A stretch of DNA of 64,000 nt from Amycolatopsis bartoniae (GTDB lineage Bacteria; Actinomycetota; Actinomycetes; Mycobacteriales; Pseudonocardiaceae): assembly GCF_014191255.1 (NCBI RefSeq), contig NZ_JACHWH010000009.1, positions 178,333 to 242,332 on the forward strand, given 5' to 3'. The position numbers were made by a program, and so were the translations under genes. The notes beneath the pieces are model-generated. The model did no database searches, was not told where the DNA came from, and saw nothing but the letters and a program-made list of their open reading frames with translations. This document shows positions 17,634-25,962 of this stretch, piece after piece. Within the stretch, counting starts at the first letter, position 1, and each line of letters begins with the position of its first letter.

Positions 17634-18353
17634 CTAAGCCTCGTTGGGGCGCTGGCTGTACTTCAGGCGCAGGGCGGCCTCGGTGTCGGCCTTCTCGGTC
17701 TCCCGGGCCTCCTGCAGCGCCTTGACGCGCTTGTCGGAGCGGCGCACCGCCCAGACGACCACCAGCAGCGCCAGCGCGTACAGCGGGTAGCCCATCGCGA
17801 TCTTCGCGAACGCCAGCCAGCCCGTGTGGTCGCTGTCGTACAGCCAGCGCTGCACCACGAACCGCGCGCCGAACACCACCGCGAGCGCGAGCGTGGCGAG
17901 GTCGTAGCCGAACCGGGAGGGCTTGTCGCGGCGCCAGTCCGTGCCGGTGCCGTTCACGACGTTCCAGATCACCCCGACGAGTGGCCAGCGCACGACGATG
18001 GACAGCAGGAACGCGGCACCGTAGACGAGGCTCGCCCAGATGCCGAACAGGAAGAAGCCCTTCGCCGACCCCGTGCGGTAGGCGATGAACGCGGCGATCG
18101 CGACGCCGAACAGGCCGGAGATGGCCGGCTGCAGCGGCTCGCGGCGGACGAGCCGGAGCACGGTGATCGCCACCGCGCTGCCGACCGCGCTCCAGATGCC
18201 GGCCTGCAGCCCGAAGAAGGCGTTGACCAGCACGAACACCGCGATCGGCACCGACGAGTAGAGAAGGCCGGACACCCCGCCCATCTGTTCCAGCAGGGTG
18301 GGTTCCGGCTTGTCCTCGGTCTTGTGCTCGTCGGTGCCGGCGGGTTCAGTCAC
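17634..18353 (-). CDS. DUF3159 integral membrane protein
   Basis: 239 residues from GTG. A charged N-terminus of ~22 residues, then LLEQMGGVSGLLYSSVPIAV and six or seven hydrophobic segments, and a charged tail of ~35 residues. DUF3159 proteins (Rv2693c) are widespread in Actinobacteria at this locus and have no assigned function. The downstream end of the OB-fold gene is 15 bp upstream on the same strand, so they form a two-gene unit. Confidence 0.88.
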   Translation of the reverse strand: MTEPAGTDEHKTEDKPEPTLLEQMGGVSGLLYSSVPIAVFVLVNAFFGLQAGIWSAVGSAVAITVLRLVRREPLQPAISGLFGVAIAAFIAYRTGSAKGFFLFGIWASLVYGAAFLLSIVVRWPLVGVIWNVVNGTGTDWRRDKPSRFGYDLATLALAVVFGARFVVQRWLYDSDHTGWLAFAKIAMGYPLYALALLVVVWAVRRSDKRVKALQEARETEKADTEAALRLKYSQRPNEA

Positions 18354-18368
18354 AGTGTGGTTACCAAC

Positions 18369-18746
18369 TCAGGAGGTCGTCTGCAGCTCGTAGAACGGGT
18401 TGTACAGCACCTTCTGACCGTCGCGCTCGGCCATGCGGCCGCGCACCTTGATCGTCCGTCCGGGCTCGATGCCCGGGATCCGGCGCCGTCCGAGCCAGAC
18501 TAGCGTCACGCCGTCCGTACCGTCGAACAACTCAGCCCGAAGAGTGGCGGCCTTGTCCTCCGGGCAGAGCTCCACGCTGCGCAGTCTGCCCAGCACGGTG
18601 ACCTCGTCGCCCGAGCGGCAGTCGCAGGCGCGCTGCGCCCCGACCGCCTCGGACTTCTCGGAGAGGTCGTCGGCGTCGAGCTCGTCGACGTCAGTGGTCA
18701 GCTTCTTGACCAACCGGCTGAAATAGCCGCCGTCTTTGGCGGACAT
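18369..18746 (-). CDS. OB-fold nucleic-acid-binding protein (Rv2694c-like)
   Basis: 125 residues from ATG 18746, preceded by AGGAG; the longer open frame upstream is non-coding. An N-terminal helical stretch (YFSRLVKKLTTDVDELDADD) leads into an OB fold: VTVLGRLRSVELCPEDKAAT, VTLVWLGRRRIPGIEPGRTI, GQKVLYNPFYEL. Cysteines in RACDCRSGD and ELCPED are noteworthy. It is a single OB domain without catalytic motifs; binding of RNA or DNA is inferred from the fold only. Confidence 0.85.
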   Translation of the reverse strand: MSAKDGGYFSRLVKKLTTDVDELDADDLSEKSEAVGAQRACDCRSGDEVTVLGRLRSVELCPEDKAATLRAELFDGTDGVTLVWLGRRRIPGIEPGRTIKVRGRMAERDGQKVLYNPFYELQTTS

Positions 18747-18860
18747 AGGCGGTGCTCCTGTTGCTCGGGGCCCCCGACTTGTACGGCCCGTACCTGCTAA
18801 ACGGTAACGTTGTCGTCTTCGTTCCAGGCAAGGGAAGCCGGTTTGCCGCAAGATCGCAAC

Positions 18861-19571
18861 GTGACGTCCGCTATCCCGGAAACCCGTGCCGTCCTGCTCC
18901 CGGGGACGGGTTCCGACGAGATCTTCGTCGCCACTGTTTTCGCAGGTCCAGCGCGTGCTGCGGGGATCGAAGCGGTCACTCCGCGACCACCTTCGGGTGA
19001 TCAGCTCGCCGTGGGTTTCCTCACCCTGCTCGACTCGCTCGCCGCCGAGACGCCGCTGATCGTCGGCGGCATCTCGTTCGGCGCGCACCTCGCCGCGGAA
19101 TGGGCCGTGCGCAACCCGGACCGCTGCGCCGGGCTGCTGCTGGCGCTGCCCGCGTGGCACGGCGAGCCCGCCGGCGCCCCCGCCTCGCTGGCCGCGAAGG
19201 TCTCAGCGGACCTCGTGGAGCGGGAAGGGCTGGAGAAAGCGCTGTCGCTGTCCGTCGCGGGCGTGGCGCCCTGGCTCGCGGAGGAGCTGACGAGGGCGTG
19301 GCGGCGGCACGGAACCGGTCTGGCGGCGGGACTGCGCGTCGCCGCGGACCGCCCCGCGCCCACAGTGGACGAACTACGTGGACTGGACATCCCGGTCGGA
19401 ATCGCCGCGTGCACCGACGATCCGGTGCACCCGATGGCAGTGGCACGGGAATGGGCCGCGGCGCTGCCCCGCGCCGTGCTGCGCGAAACCACGCTGACCG
19501 CGCTGGGCTCCGACCGCGAGTCCCTCGGCAGGGCCGCGGTCGAAGCCTGGCGCGTCTCTCATGCCTCTTGA
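18861..19571 (+). CDS. Alpha/beta-fold hydrolase (Rv2695-like)
   Basis: 236 residues if started at GTG 18861, in line with the size I remember for the mycobacterial homologue. The pattern RAVLLPGTGSDEIFV (oxyanion region), LIVGGISFGAHLAAEWAV (GISFG nucleophile elbow, Ser) and the late DDPVHP (Asp and His) indicates a serine hydrolase or lipase-like fold. Substrate unknown. The gene is convergent with the DUF3710 gene and their 3' ends overlap by 13 bp. Confidence 0.82.
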   Translation: MTSAIPETRAVLLPGTGSDEIFVATVFAGPARAAGIEAVTPRPPSGDQLAVGFLTLLDSLAAETPLIVGGISFGAHLAAEWAVRNPDRCAGLLLALPAWHGEPAGAPASLAAKVSADLVEREGLEKALSLSVAGVAPWLAEELTRAWRRHGTGLAAGLRVAADRPAPTVDELRGLDIPVGIAACTDDPVHPMAVAREWAAALPRAVLRETTLTALGSDRESLGRAAVEAWRVSHAS

Positions 19572-20221
19572 GCCTGCTGCTGCTCAGCGATGTGCTGCGC
19601 CACCGCGTCGGGCAGCGTGATGGGCAGCGGGGACCGCACCGGCATCGGCGCGTCGCCCCGCACGACGATCGTGTCCCGCACGATGTCCCGCAGCACGCCC
19701 GGCGCCTCGGCGGCCAGCGACTGCGGGCCGGCGATCACGCCACGCAGCATCCAGCGCGGCCCGTCGACGCCCACGAACCGCAGCGCCACGTCGCCCAGCA
19801 CGGCCGACAGCTCCAGCCCCCACTCGCCCTGCCCGGAGGTGATCCGCGCGCCGTCCTTGCGCAGCTGCTCACCCAGCTCGGTGGCGACCTCCTCCCACAG
19901 CCCGCCCGAACGCGGGGCCGCGTAGGCGCTCACCGTGATCTGTCCCTGCGGCGTGACCACGTGCACCGCCCGCACCCCGCCCGCCGCCGGGTCCATCTCC
20001 ACCTGGACCTGCGCCCCGTCGGGCACCGGCACGCGCACCGAGCCCAGGTCGATCCGGGGCACCTCGTCCTCGGGGGCGTCGGCCACGTCGAACGGGCCGT
20101 CCGTGACGATCGGCTGCGGCTCCTCGTAGTCGTCCTCGAGCTCCTCCGGCTCGGCGGCGGCGTGCCGGCCCCGCCGCTCCTCCTGCTCCGAAGATCGCCG
20201 CTTGCGCCCGAAAATGCCCAC
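19559..20221 (-). CDS. DUF3710 protein (Rv2696c-like)
   Basis: 220 residues from GTG 20221 with AAGGAG and GAGGGAG upstream. Basic N-terminus (GIFGRKRRSSEQEERRGRHA), an acidic linker, then the DUF3710 domain (DLGSVRVPVPDGAQVQVEMD to VRSPLPITLPDAVAQHI). Function unknown; conserved beside dut in mycobacteria and relatives. Its start codon shares one base with the dut stop (TAGTG), so it is translationally coupled to dut. Confidence 0.87.
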   Translation of the reverse strand: MGIFGRKRRSSEQEERRGRHAAAEPEELEDDYEEPQPIVTDGPFDVADAPEDEVPRIDLGSVRVPVPDGAQVQVEMDPAAGGVRAVHVVTPQGQITVSAYAAPRSGGLWEEVATELGEQLRKDGARITSGQGEWGLELSAVLGDVALRFVGVDGPRWMLRGVIAGPQSLAAEAPGVLRDIVRDTIVVRGDAPMPVRSPLPITLPDAVAQHIAEQQQAQEA

Positions 20222-20703
20222 TACTCCCTCGCTCCTTCCCCAGTCCCGCCGTCCAGCGTGGCATGGCCACCCGTCGATCCGTAACCACCGGCCCCGCGTT
20301 CGGACGCGGCCAGCTCGGCGACCTCCACGAACTCGGCGGTCTCCACCCGCTGCACCACGAGCTGCGCGATCCGGTCGCCCCGGGACAGCTTGACCGGCTC
20401 CCGCGGATCGTGGTTGACCAGGCACACCCGGATCTCGCCCCGGTAGCCCGCGTCGATCGTGCCCGGTGCGTTGACGACGGACAGCCCGACACGCGCGGCC
20501 AGCCCCGACCGGGGATGCACGAACCCCGCGTACCCCTCGGGCAGCGCGATCGCGATCCCGGTGCCGACCACCACCCGTTCGCCGGGCGGCAGCACGACGT
20601 CCTCGGTGGTCACGAGATCGGCGCCCGCATCGCCAGGACGGGCGTAGCTGGGCAACGGGACATCCGGATCGAGCCGGGTGAGCAGGACCTGCACGGTGGA
20701 CAC
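20221..20703 (-). CDS. dut: Deoxyuridine 5'-triphosphate nucleotidohydrolase (dUTPase)
   Basis: 160 residues; trimeric dUTPase that hydrolyses dUTP to dUMP and pyrophosphate, keeping uracil out of DNA and feeding dTMP synthesis. All motifs are visible: motif 1 PGDAGADL, motif 2 [13 protein letters not shown], motif 3 [11 protein letters not shown] with the catalytic Asp, motif 4 [10 protein letters not shown] and motif 5 [10 protein letters not shown] near the C-terminus. GTG 20703 gives the usual N-terminus. Only 24 bp separate it from the divergent DUF3093 gene. Confidence 0.96.
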   Translation of the reverse strand: MSTVQVLLTRLDPDVPLPSYARPGDAGADLVTTEDVVLPPGERVVVGTGIAIALPEGYAGFVHPRSGLAARVGLSVVNAPGTIDAGYRGEIRVCLVNHDPREPVKLSRGDRIAQLVVQRVETAEFVEVAELAASERGAGGYGSTGGHATLDGGTGEGARE

Positions 20704-20711
20704 GGGCGGCG

Positions 20712-20721
20712 AGACTACCCT
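20712..20721. promoter_or_regulatory. Overlapping divergent -10 elements of dut and the DUF3093 gene
   Basis: On the + strand TACCCT (20716-20721) lies exactly 6 nt before the DUF3093 GTG. On the minus strand TAGTCT (20717-20712) lies 8 nt before the dut GTG. The two hexamers share two bases, so polymerases would compete for one site, and both mRNAs would be leaderless or nearly so. Confidence 0.5.
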
Positions 20722-20727
20722 GAGGGC

Positions 20728-21225
20728 GTGGGTGAGAGCGCAGGCGCGGCCGGTGCCCGGGTGGACCGGACCGGCGAGAAGGACGGGAAGCGGTACGGCG
20801 AACGGCTCTACGTGCCGTGGTGGGGCTGGCCGCTGCCACTGCTGGCGGCCGTGCTGCTGGCCGCGGAGATCCACATGGGTCACCCCGGGGTACTGGCGTG
20901 GCTGCCCTACCTGGTGCTGGTGCCGCTGATGGCGGCGTGGCTGCTGACGATGGGCCGCGCGAAGGTGGAGATCGCCGGGGACGAGCTGCGCGTCGGCAAG
21001 GCGCACCTGCCGCTGCGGTACGTCGGCGAGGTCGACGTGATCGACCGGGAACACAAGCGCAAGGCGCTGGGGCCGGAGCTCGACCCCGCCGCCTTCGTCG
21101 TGCACCGCGGCTGGGTCGGCCCGATCGTCCGGGTACACCTGACCGACCCGGACGACCCCACGCCCTACTGGGTTTTCAGTACTCGTAAGCCCGAGGTCGT
21201 GGCCGAGCTACTGCGTTCGCACTAG
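20728..21225 (+). CDS. DUF3093 membrane protein
   Basis: 165 residues from GTG 20728, 6 nt after a TANNNT -10 box (leaderless). After ~25 residues come two close hydrophobic segments ([15 protein letters not shown] and [18 protein letters not shown]) and then a soluble domain ([20 protein letters not shown], ending in [13 protein letters not shown]) resembling a bacterial PH-like fold. Matches Rv2698 in position and size. Function unknown. Confidence 0.86.
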   Translation: MGESAGAAGARVDRTGEKDGKRYGERLYVPWWGWPLPLLAAVLLAAEIHMGHPGVLAWLPYLVLVPLMAAWLLTMGRAKVEIAGDELRVGKAHLPLRYVGEVDVIDREHKRKALGPELDPAAFVVHRGWVGPIVRVHLTDPDDPTPYWVFSTRKPEVVAELLRSH

Positions 21226-21242
21226 CCCGGCCGCGCACCGGA

Positions 21243-21551
21243 TCAGGCGCAGTCGCGGCAGATCAGCTGCCCGTCGTGCTCCTCGGCCAGCCGGCTGCGG
21301 TGGTGCACCAGGAAGCACACCGAGCAGGTGAACTCGTCGGCCTGCTTCGGCACCACCTTGACGGTCAGGTCCTCACCGGAGAGCCCCGAAAGGTCCGCGC
21401 CGGGCAGCTCGAAGTTCTCCGCGGTCGCGTCCTCGTCCACGTCCACGACGCCGGACTGGTTTTCGTTGCGCCGGGCCTTCAGCTCCTCCAACGAGTCTTC
21501 GGCCAGCTCGTCGGCTTCGCTGCGGCGCGGAGCGTCGTAGTCGGTCGCCAT
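21243..21551 (-). CDS. DUF4193 zinc-ribbon protein
   Basis: 102 residues. A charged N-terminal half (LAEDSLEELKARR) is followed by a C-terminal four-cysteine module, FTCSVCFLVHHRSRL and LICRDCA, a typical zinc ribbon. Matches Rv2699c at this locus. No catalytic motif; a structural or protein/RNA-binding role is likely, not established. Confidence 0.9.
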   Translation of the reverse strand: MATDYDAPRRSEADELAEDSLEELKARRNENQSGVVDVDEDATAENFELPGADLSGLSGEDLTVKVVPKQADEFTCSVCFLVHHRSRLAEEHDGQLICRDCA

Positions 21552-21907
21552 TGTCCCTCACCCCTGCGATCAGCTTGTCGATATTCGGGCCCACGATGCG
21601 CGTCGTGAGCCCTTCGTGCCGCTGGACAACGTTCCAGCGCCCCTGTTTGTGCCCGGCGCCGTAGTGAGGCGGGTCTCTCTGTCGGCAGGTGTTGGGGGAC
21701 CCTTGACTACGGCCGGAGCCCGCAGAGGGTAGCTCACCAGGTACCCGGACCGGCAACGTGTTAGACGAAGGTCTCTTGACGTCACCCAACAGGGGGAAGA
21801 GCATCGCGCGCGAGCCCAGGTGGGGCGACAGGCCGACCCACTCGAACGGAGGTGTCGGCGGTGGTGCACTGTAACGCTTACGCTGATCGGGAACGAAGTC
21901 CTGACAG
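21552..21907. other. Divergent intergenic region between DUF4193 and cei
   Basis: 356 bp without a supported gene. TACGCT near 21888 could serve as a -10 box for cei. No long hairpin, riboswitch or tRNA was recognised. The minus-strand frame that continues upstream of the DUF4193 ATG lacks family features. Confidence 0.5.
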
Positions 21908-22624
21908 GTGCGGATCGACGGGCTTCTCGGGGAGGGGATGGCGCAGGTGGCGTCGGGGATGGGGTTCGGCAACCGCAGGAAACCGGGCTACCGCAAACGC
22001 CGCCCGGCTCCCCTGCTCATCTTCATCGGGGTGATGGGCCTCGTGGCGCTGGTGGTGTGGGTGCGCGCCGTCACCAGCCGCACGGACATCGACGCCCTGC
22101 TGCACTGCGAACCGGCACCGGCGCCGGTCGGCGGGGTGACCTACACCGCACTCGGCCACGGCTCGCTCGACGACACCACCCCGCTGCCCCCGGACAAGGT
22201 CGCGGTCCGGGTGCTCAACGCCAGCCAGGCCCGCGGGCAGGGCGCGATCACCACGGAGAGCTTGCGCGAGCTCGGTTTCACCCAGATCGCCCCGCCGGAC
22301 GTCGACCCGGCGTACCCGAACCAGGAGCTCAAGTGCCACGGGCAGCTGCGGTTCGGCGACAACGGCCGCTCCGCCGCCCGCACGCTGAGCCTCGTCCTGC
22401 CGTGCGTCGAGCTGATCAGGGACACCCGGGCGGACGCCTCGGTGGACGTGTCGATCGGCAGCAACTTCGGCGACGTGCGGCCGACGGCGCAGGCCCGGCA
22501 GGTGCTGCAGCAGCTGCGGGCCTGGTCGGCCGACCACCCCGACGGCGGCAACGAGCAGTCGGCCGCCACCGGCCCGGTGCTCGACCACGACCTACTGGCG
22601 AGCGCCCGCGACGTCACCTGCTGA
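21908..22624 (+). CDS. cei: LytR C-terminal-domain membrane-anchored envelope protein (Cei-like)
   Basis: 238 residues from GTG 21908; ATG 21938 is an equally reasonable start. A basic stretch (NRRKPGYRKRRPAP) precedes one membrane segment (LLIFIGVMGLVALVVWVRAV), then an extracytoplasmic LytR_C domain (VRVLNASQARGQGAITTESL to SNFGDV). Four cysteines outside the membrane (HCEPAP, KCHGQL, LPCVEL, VTC) could form disulfides. In mycobacteria the homologue at this position (Rv2700) affects cell-envelope integrity and virulence; the molecular role is unclear. Confidence 0.85.
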   Translation: MRIDGLLGEGMAQVASGMGFGNRRKPGYRKRRPAPLLIFIGVMGLVALVVWVRAVTSRTDIDALLHCEPAPAPVGGVTYTALGHGSLDDTTPLPPDKVAVRVLNASQARGQGAITTESLRELGFTQIAPPDVDPAYPNQELKCHGQLRFGDNGRSAARTLSLVLPCVELIRDTRADASVDVSIGSNFGDVRPTAQARQVLQQLRAWSADHPDGGNEQSAATGPVLDHDLLASARDVTC

Positions 22625-22627
22625 GCC

Positions 22628-23464
22628 TCAGGCGTCGGCGATCCCGCACTCCAGCAGCACGGCTCGCAGCTCGGCGGCGATAGCCGGTGACGCCGCGTAC
22701 GTGACCTCCTTGCCCAGCTCCTCGTCCTCACCCGGCAGCGTGACCAGCGCACCCGCCTCCCGCGCCACGAGCGCGCCCGCGGCCCAGTCCCAGGGGCTCA
22801 GGCCGTGCTCGACGTACGCGTCCAGCCAGCCCGCCGCCACCGCGCACAGGTCCAGCGACGCCGCCCCGGCCCGCCGGATGTCGCGGACCCGCGGCACCAG
22901 CCGGGAGACGACTTCCGCCTGCCGCGCGCGGCGCGCCACGTCGTAGGCGAAGCCGGTACCGACCAGCGTCAGGTCCAGCCGCGCCGGGGACGACACGTGC
23001 AGCCGCCGCCCGTCCAGCCACGCGCCGTGGCCGCGAACGGCCGTCCAGCAGCGCCCGCTGACGGGCTCCACGACCGCACCGGCCACCGACACGCCGCCGA
23101 CCTGTGCGGCGACGGACACGGCGAACCCGGGCAGGCCGTAGAGGAAGTTCACGGTGCCGTCGATCGGGTCGACGACCCACGTCACCCCGTCCCCCGCGCC
23201 ACCGCCTTCCTCCTCGCCGAGGACGGCGTCCGCCGGCCGCAGCTCGGCCAGCCGTTCCCGGATCAGGCGCTCTGAGGCGCGGTCCACCGCGGTCACGACA
23301 TCGGTGTCAGTGGACTTGGTGTCGACCTGCACGGTTTCGCCTGTCAACATGGCTTCACGGGCACGGCGCACCAGGTCGGCCGCCTCGCGCGCCACACCGA
23401 CGGCGGTGTTCCCGAGGTCTTCCGGTTCGAACTCGAAGGCTCCCACACCACCATGTGACCACAC
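22628..23464 (-). CDS. suhB: Inositol monophosphatase family protein (SuhB)
   Basis: About 278 residues. The start is uncertain: GTG 23464 or GTG 23446 (272 residues). Mg-dependent phosphatase motifs: VQVDTKSTDTDVVTAVD, VLGEEE, the metal-binding WVVDPIDGTVNFLYG and the C-terminal SPWDWAAGALVAREAGA. It dephosphorylates inositol 1-phosphate, supplying myo-inositol for phosphatidylinositol and, in actinobacteria, mycothiol. It is divergent from ppgK with only 54 bp between, as in M. tuberculosis. Confidence 0.93.
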   Translation of the reverse strand: MWSHGGVGAFEFEPEDLGNTAVGVAREAADLVRRAREAMLTGETVQVDTKSTDTDVVTAVDRASERLIRERLAELRPADAVLGEEEGGGAGDGVTWVVDPIDGTVNFLYGLPGFAVSVAAQVGGVSVAGAVVEPVSGRCWTAVRGHGAWLDGRRLHVSSPARLDLTLVGTGFAYDVARRARQAEVVSRLVPRVRDIRRAGAASLDLCAVAAGWLDAYVEHGLSPWDWAAGALVAREAGALVTLPGEDEELGKEVTYAASPAIAAELRAVLLECGIADA

Positions 23465-23518
23465 CCGGTTAAAGTTCCCCGGACAGGCTTCTGAATCGAG
23501 AAGGAAGGGACGGCGCCA

Positions 23519-24280
23519 ATGACGGCGACCCGCGGTTTCGGAATCGACATCGGCGGCAGCGGTATCAAGGGCGCCCTTGTCGACCTGGAAAAGGGCGCGC
23601 TCATCGGCGACCGCCTCCGGATCGACACCCCGCGCCCGGCGACGCCGGAGGCCGTGGCCGAGGTGGTGGCGAAGGTGGTGCGCCACTTCGCCTGGGACGG
23701 TCCGGTGGGCATCACGCTCCCCGCGGTGATCAAGAAGGGCGTCTCCCAGACCGCCGCGAACATCGACCCGCAGTGGATCGGCACCGACGCGGACGCCCTG
23801 TTCGCCGACGTGCTGGACCGCAAGGTCGACGACATCGCGATGCTCAACGACGCCGACGCGGCCGGGATGGCCGAGATCCGCTTCGGCGACCCGGCCGCCC
23901 GTCACGGCGTCACCACCCTGCTCACCTTCGGCACCGGCATCGGCAGCGCGGTCTTCCAGGACGGCAAGCTCGTGCCGAACACCGAGTTCGGCCACCTGGA
24001 GGTCGACGGGCACGACGCGGAGAAGAAGGCGGCGGCCTCGGTGAAGGACAACGAGGGGCTGACCTACCACCAGTGGGCCAAGCGCGTGAACCGTTACCTG
24101 ACCGTGCTCGAAAACCTCATCTGGCCGGATTTGTTCATCGTGGGCGGCGGAGTCAGCAAGAAATCCGAGAAGTGGGTTCCACTGCTCGACATCCGCACCA
24201 AGGTGGTGGTGGCATCTCTGCAGAACAACGCGGGGATCGTGGGTGCGGCGGCCGCCGCCGTCGAGGGCATCGAGCACTAG
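23519..24280 (+). CDS. ppgK: Polyphosphate glucokinase
   Basis: 253 residues; ATG preceded by GAAGGAAGGGA. ROK/ASKHA kinase that phosphorylates glucose with polyphosphate or ATP. Seen: phosphate-1 loop [16 protein letters not shown], substrate region [11 protein letters not shown] with the catalytic Asp, phosphate-2 [14 protein letters not shown], the glucose-binding Glu in [12 protein letters not shown], and the adenosine motif [13 protein letters not shown]. Length fits actinobacterial PPGK. A hairpin follows the stop and sigA lies downstream, the same order as in mycobacteria. Confidence 0.96.
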   Translation: MTATRGFGIDIGGSGIKGALVDLEKGALIGDRLRIDTPRPATPEAVAEVVAKVVRHFAWDGPVGITLPAVIKKGVSQTAANIDPQWIGTDADALFADVLDRKVDDIAMLNDADAAGMAEIRFGDPAARHGVTTLLTFGTGIGSAVFQDGKLVPNTEFGHLEVDGHDAEKKAAASVKDNEGLTYHQWAKRVNRYLTVLENLIWPDLFIVGGGVSKKSEKWVPLLDIRTKVVVASLQNNAGIVGAAAAAVEGIEH

Positions 24281-24281
24281 G

Positions 24282-24310
24282 CGTTCGGTCCGGAAAAACC
24301 GGACGGAACG
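24282..24310 (+). terminator. Hairpin directly after ppgK
   Basis: A 12-bp stem with one G-G mismatch (24282-24293 with 24299-24310) closing an AAAAA loop, starting 2 nt after the ppgK stop. There is no U-run, so it may terminate or only protect the 3' end, separating ppgK from sigA. Confidence 0.55.
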
Positions 24311-24468
24311 ATGATCGGCCGCAACGGGCGCGCCCGGCGTCGTTACAATGGAACACGGCCCACGGTCGCGGAGGACAAAACCGCAGGCCGCGGGTACGTT
24401 CCCCGAATCTGAGGCGGCCGGGCCCTGACAGTCCGCCCGCCGTGATTGACCGCTGCGAAAGGGCGTAC

Positions 24469-25860
24469 GTGGCAGCCGCAAAAACCGCTACCCGAAGCGG
24501 CACGAAGACAACGAGCGCGGAACCCGACGCAGGCGCCGAGGCCGCCGCCACCGAGCAGAGCGGCACCGACGCCAAGAAGCCGGCCGCCCGCAAGACCGCC
24601 GCGAAGAAGGGCCCCGCCAAGACCCGCACGCGCAAGGCCGCCACCAAGGGCGAGGACGCGGGCGAGCCCGACGGTCCCGGCGGCGACGAGGACCTGGAGG
24701 ACGTCGACCTCGAGGCCGACCTCGCCGATCTGGAAGAGGTCGAGGTGGACGTCGTCGACGCCACCGTCAGCGAGGAGGACGACGACTCCGAGGACGAGGA
24801 GGCCGACGAGGCGCCCACGGCGCGCGTCGAACGCCCCGCCAAGAGCGGCGGCCCCAAGTCGTCCAACGACCCCGACTTCGTGTGGGACGAGGAGGAGTCC
24901 GAGGCCCTGCGCCAGGCGCGCAAGGACGCGGAGCTCACGGCCTCCGCCGACTCCGTGCGGGCGTACCTCAAGCAGATCGGCAAGGTCGCGCTGCTGAACG
25001 CCGAGGAGGAGGTGGAGCTCGCCAAGCGCATCGAGGCCGGGCTCTACGCCGCCGAGCGCGTCCGCATCGCCGAGGAGGAGGGCGAGAAGCTCGCCACCCA
25101 GATGCGCCGTGACCTGAAGTGGATCATCCGGGACGGCGAGCGGGCCAAGAACCACCTGCTGGAGGCCAACCTCCGGCTGGTCGTGTCGCTGGCCAAGCGC
25201 TACACCGGCCGCGGCATGGCGTTCCTGGACCTCATCCAGGAGGGCAACCTCGGCCTGATCCGCGCGGTCGAGAAGTTCGACTACACCAAGGGCTACAAGT
25301 TCTCCACGTACGCCACGTGGTGGATCCGCCAGGCCATCACCCGCGCCATGGCCGACCAGGCCCGCACCATCCGCATTCCGGTGCACATGGTCGAGGTGAT
25401 CAACAAGCTGGGCCGGATCCAGCGCGAGCTGCTCCAGGACCTCGGGCGCGAGCCCACTCCGGAGGAGCTGGCCAAGGAGATGGACATCTCGCCGGAGAAG
25501 GTGCTGGAGATCCAGCAGTACGCCCGGGAGCCCATCTCGCTGGACCAGACGATCGGCGACGAGGGCGACTCGCAGCTGGGCGACTTCATCGAGGACAGCG
25601 AAGCGGTCGTCGCGGTCGACGCGGTGTCGTTCACCCTGCTGCAGGACCAGCTGCAGTCGGTGCTGCAGACGCTGTCCGAGCGCGAGGCGGGCGTGGTGCG
25701 GCTGCGCTTCGGCCTCACCGACGGCCAGCCGCGCACGCTGGACGAGATCGGCCAGGTCTACGGCGTGACCCGCGAGCGGATCCGCCAGATCGAGTCGAAG
25801 ACGATGTCCAAGCTGCGCCACCCGTCGCGCTCCCAGGTGCTGCGCGATTACCTGGACTGA
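24469..25860 (+). CDS. sigA: Primary RNA polymerase sigma factor (SigA/HrdB)
   Basis: 463 residues from GTG 24469, with AAAGGG 7 nt upstream. The N-terminus (residues ~1-60) is Lys/Ala-rich and the next ~70 residues very acidic, a disordered 1.1-like extension as in actinobacterial primary sigmas. Then region 1.2 ([20 protein letters not shown]), region 2 ([58 protein letters not shown]), region 3, and region 4.2 with the HTH ([19 protein letters not shown]). It directs housekeeping transcription. TACAAT at 24344-24349 is a plausible -10 box. Confidence 0.97.
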   Translation: MAAAKTATRSGTKTTSAEPDAGAEAAATEQSGTDAKKPAARKTAAKKGPAKTRTRKAATKGEDAGEPDGPGGDEDLEDVDLEADLADLEEVEVDVVDATVSEEDDDSEDEEADEAPTARVERPAKSGGPKSSNDPDFVWDEEESEALRQARKDAELTASADSVRAYLKQIGKVALLNAEEEVELAKRIEAGLYAAERVRIAEEEGEKLATQMRRDLKWIIRDGERAKNHLLEANLRLVVSLAKRYTGRGMAFLDLIQEGNLGLIRAVEKFDYTKGYKFSTYATWWIRQAITRAMADQARTIRIPVHMVEVINKLGRIQRELLQDLGREPTPEELAKEMDISPEKVLEIQQYAREPISLDQTIGDEGDSQLGDFIEDSEAVVAVDAVSFTLLQDQLQSVLQTLSEREAGVVRLRFGLTDGQPRTLDEIGQVYGVTRERIRQIESKTMSKLRHPSRSQVLRDYLD

Positions 25861-25875
25861 GTGCCACGTTTCCGG

Positions 25876-25907
25876 GAGGGCCGCCACGGTTCGCTGTGGC
25901 GGCCCTC
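25876..25907 (+). terminator. Terminator after sigA
   Basis: A perfect 12-bp stem, GAGGGCCGCCAC (25876-25887) with its complement at 25896-25907 and an 8-nt loop, 15 nt after the stop, followed by TCGTCTGTTCC. Confidence 0.75.
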
Positions 25908-25962
25908 TCGTCTGTTCCGCCGTGCCCTGCGATCACCTCCGTGATCTTCTAACGTTTCGGGA

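Noticed and set aside
22628..24481. Extension of suhB to 617 residues
   Set aside because: The frame runs antisense through ppgK. The inositol phosphatase family begins close to 23464, and the extra part has no family similarity.
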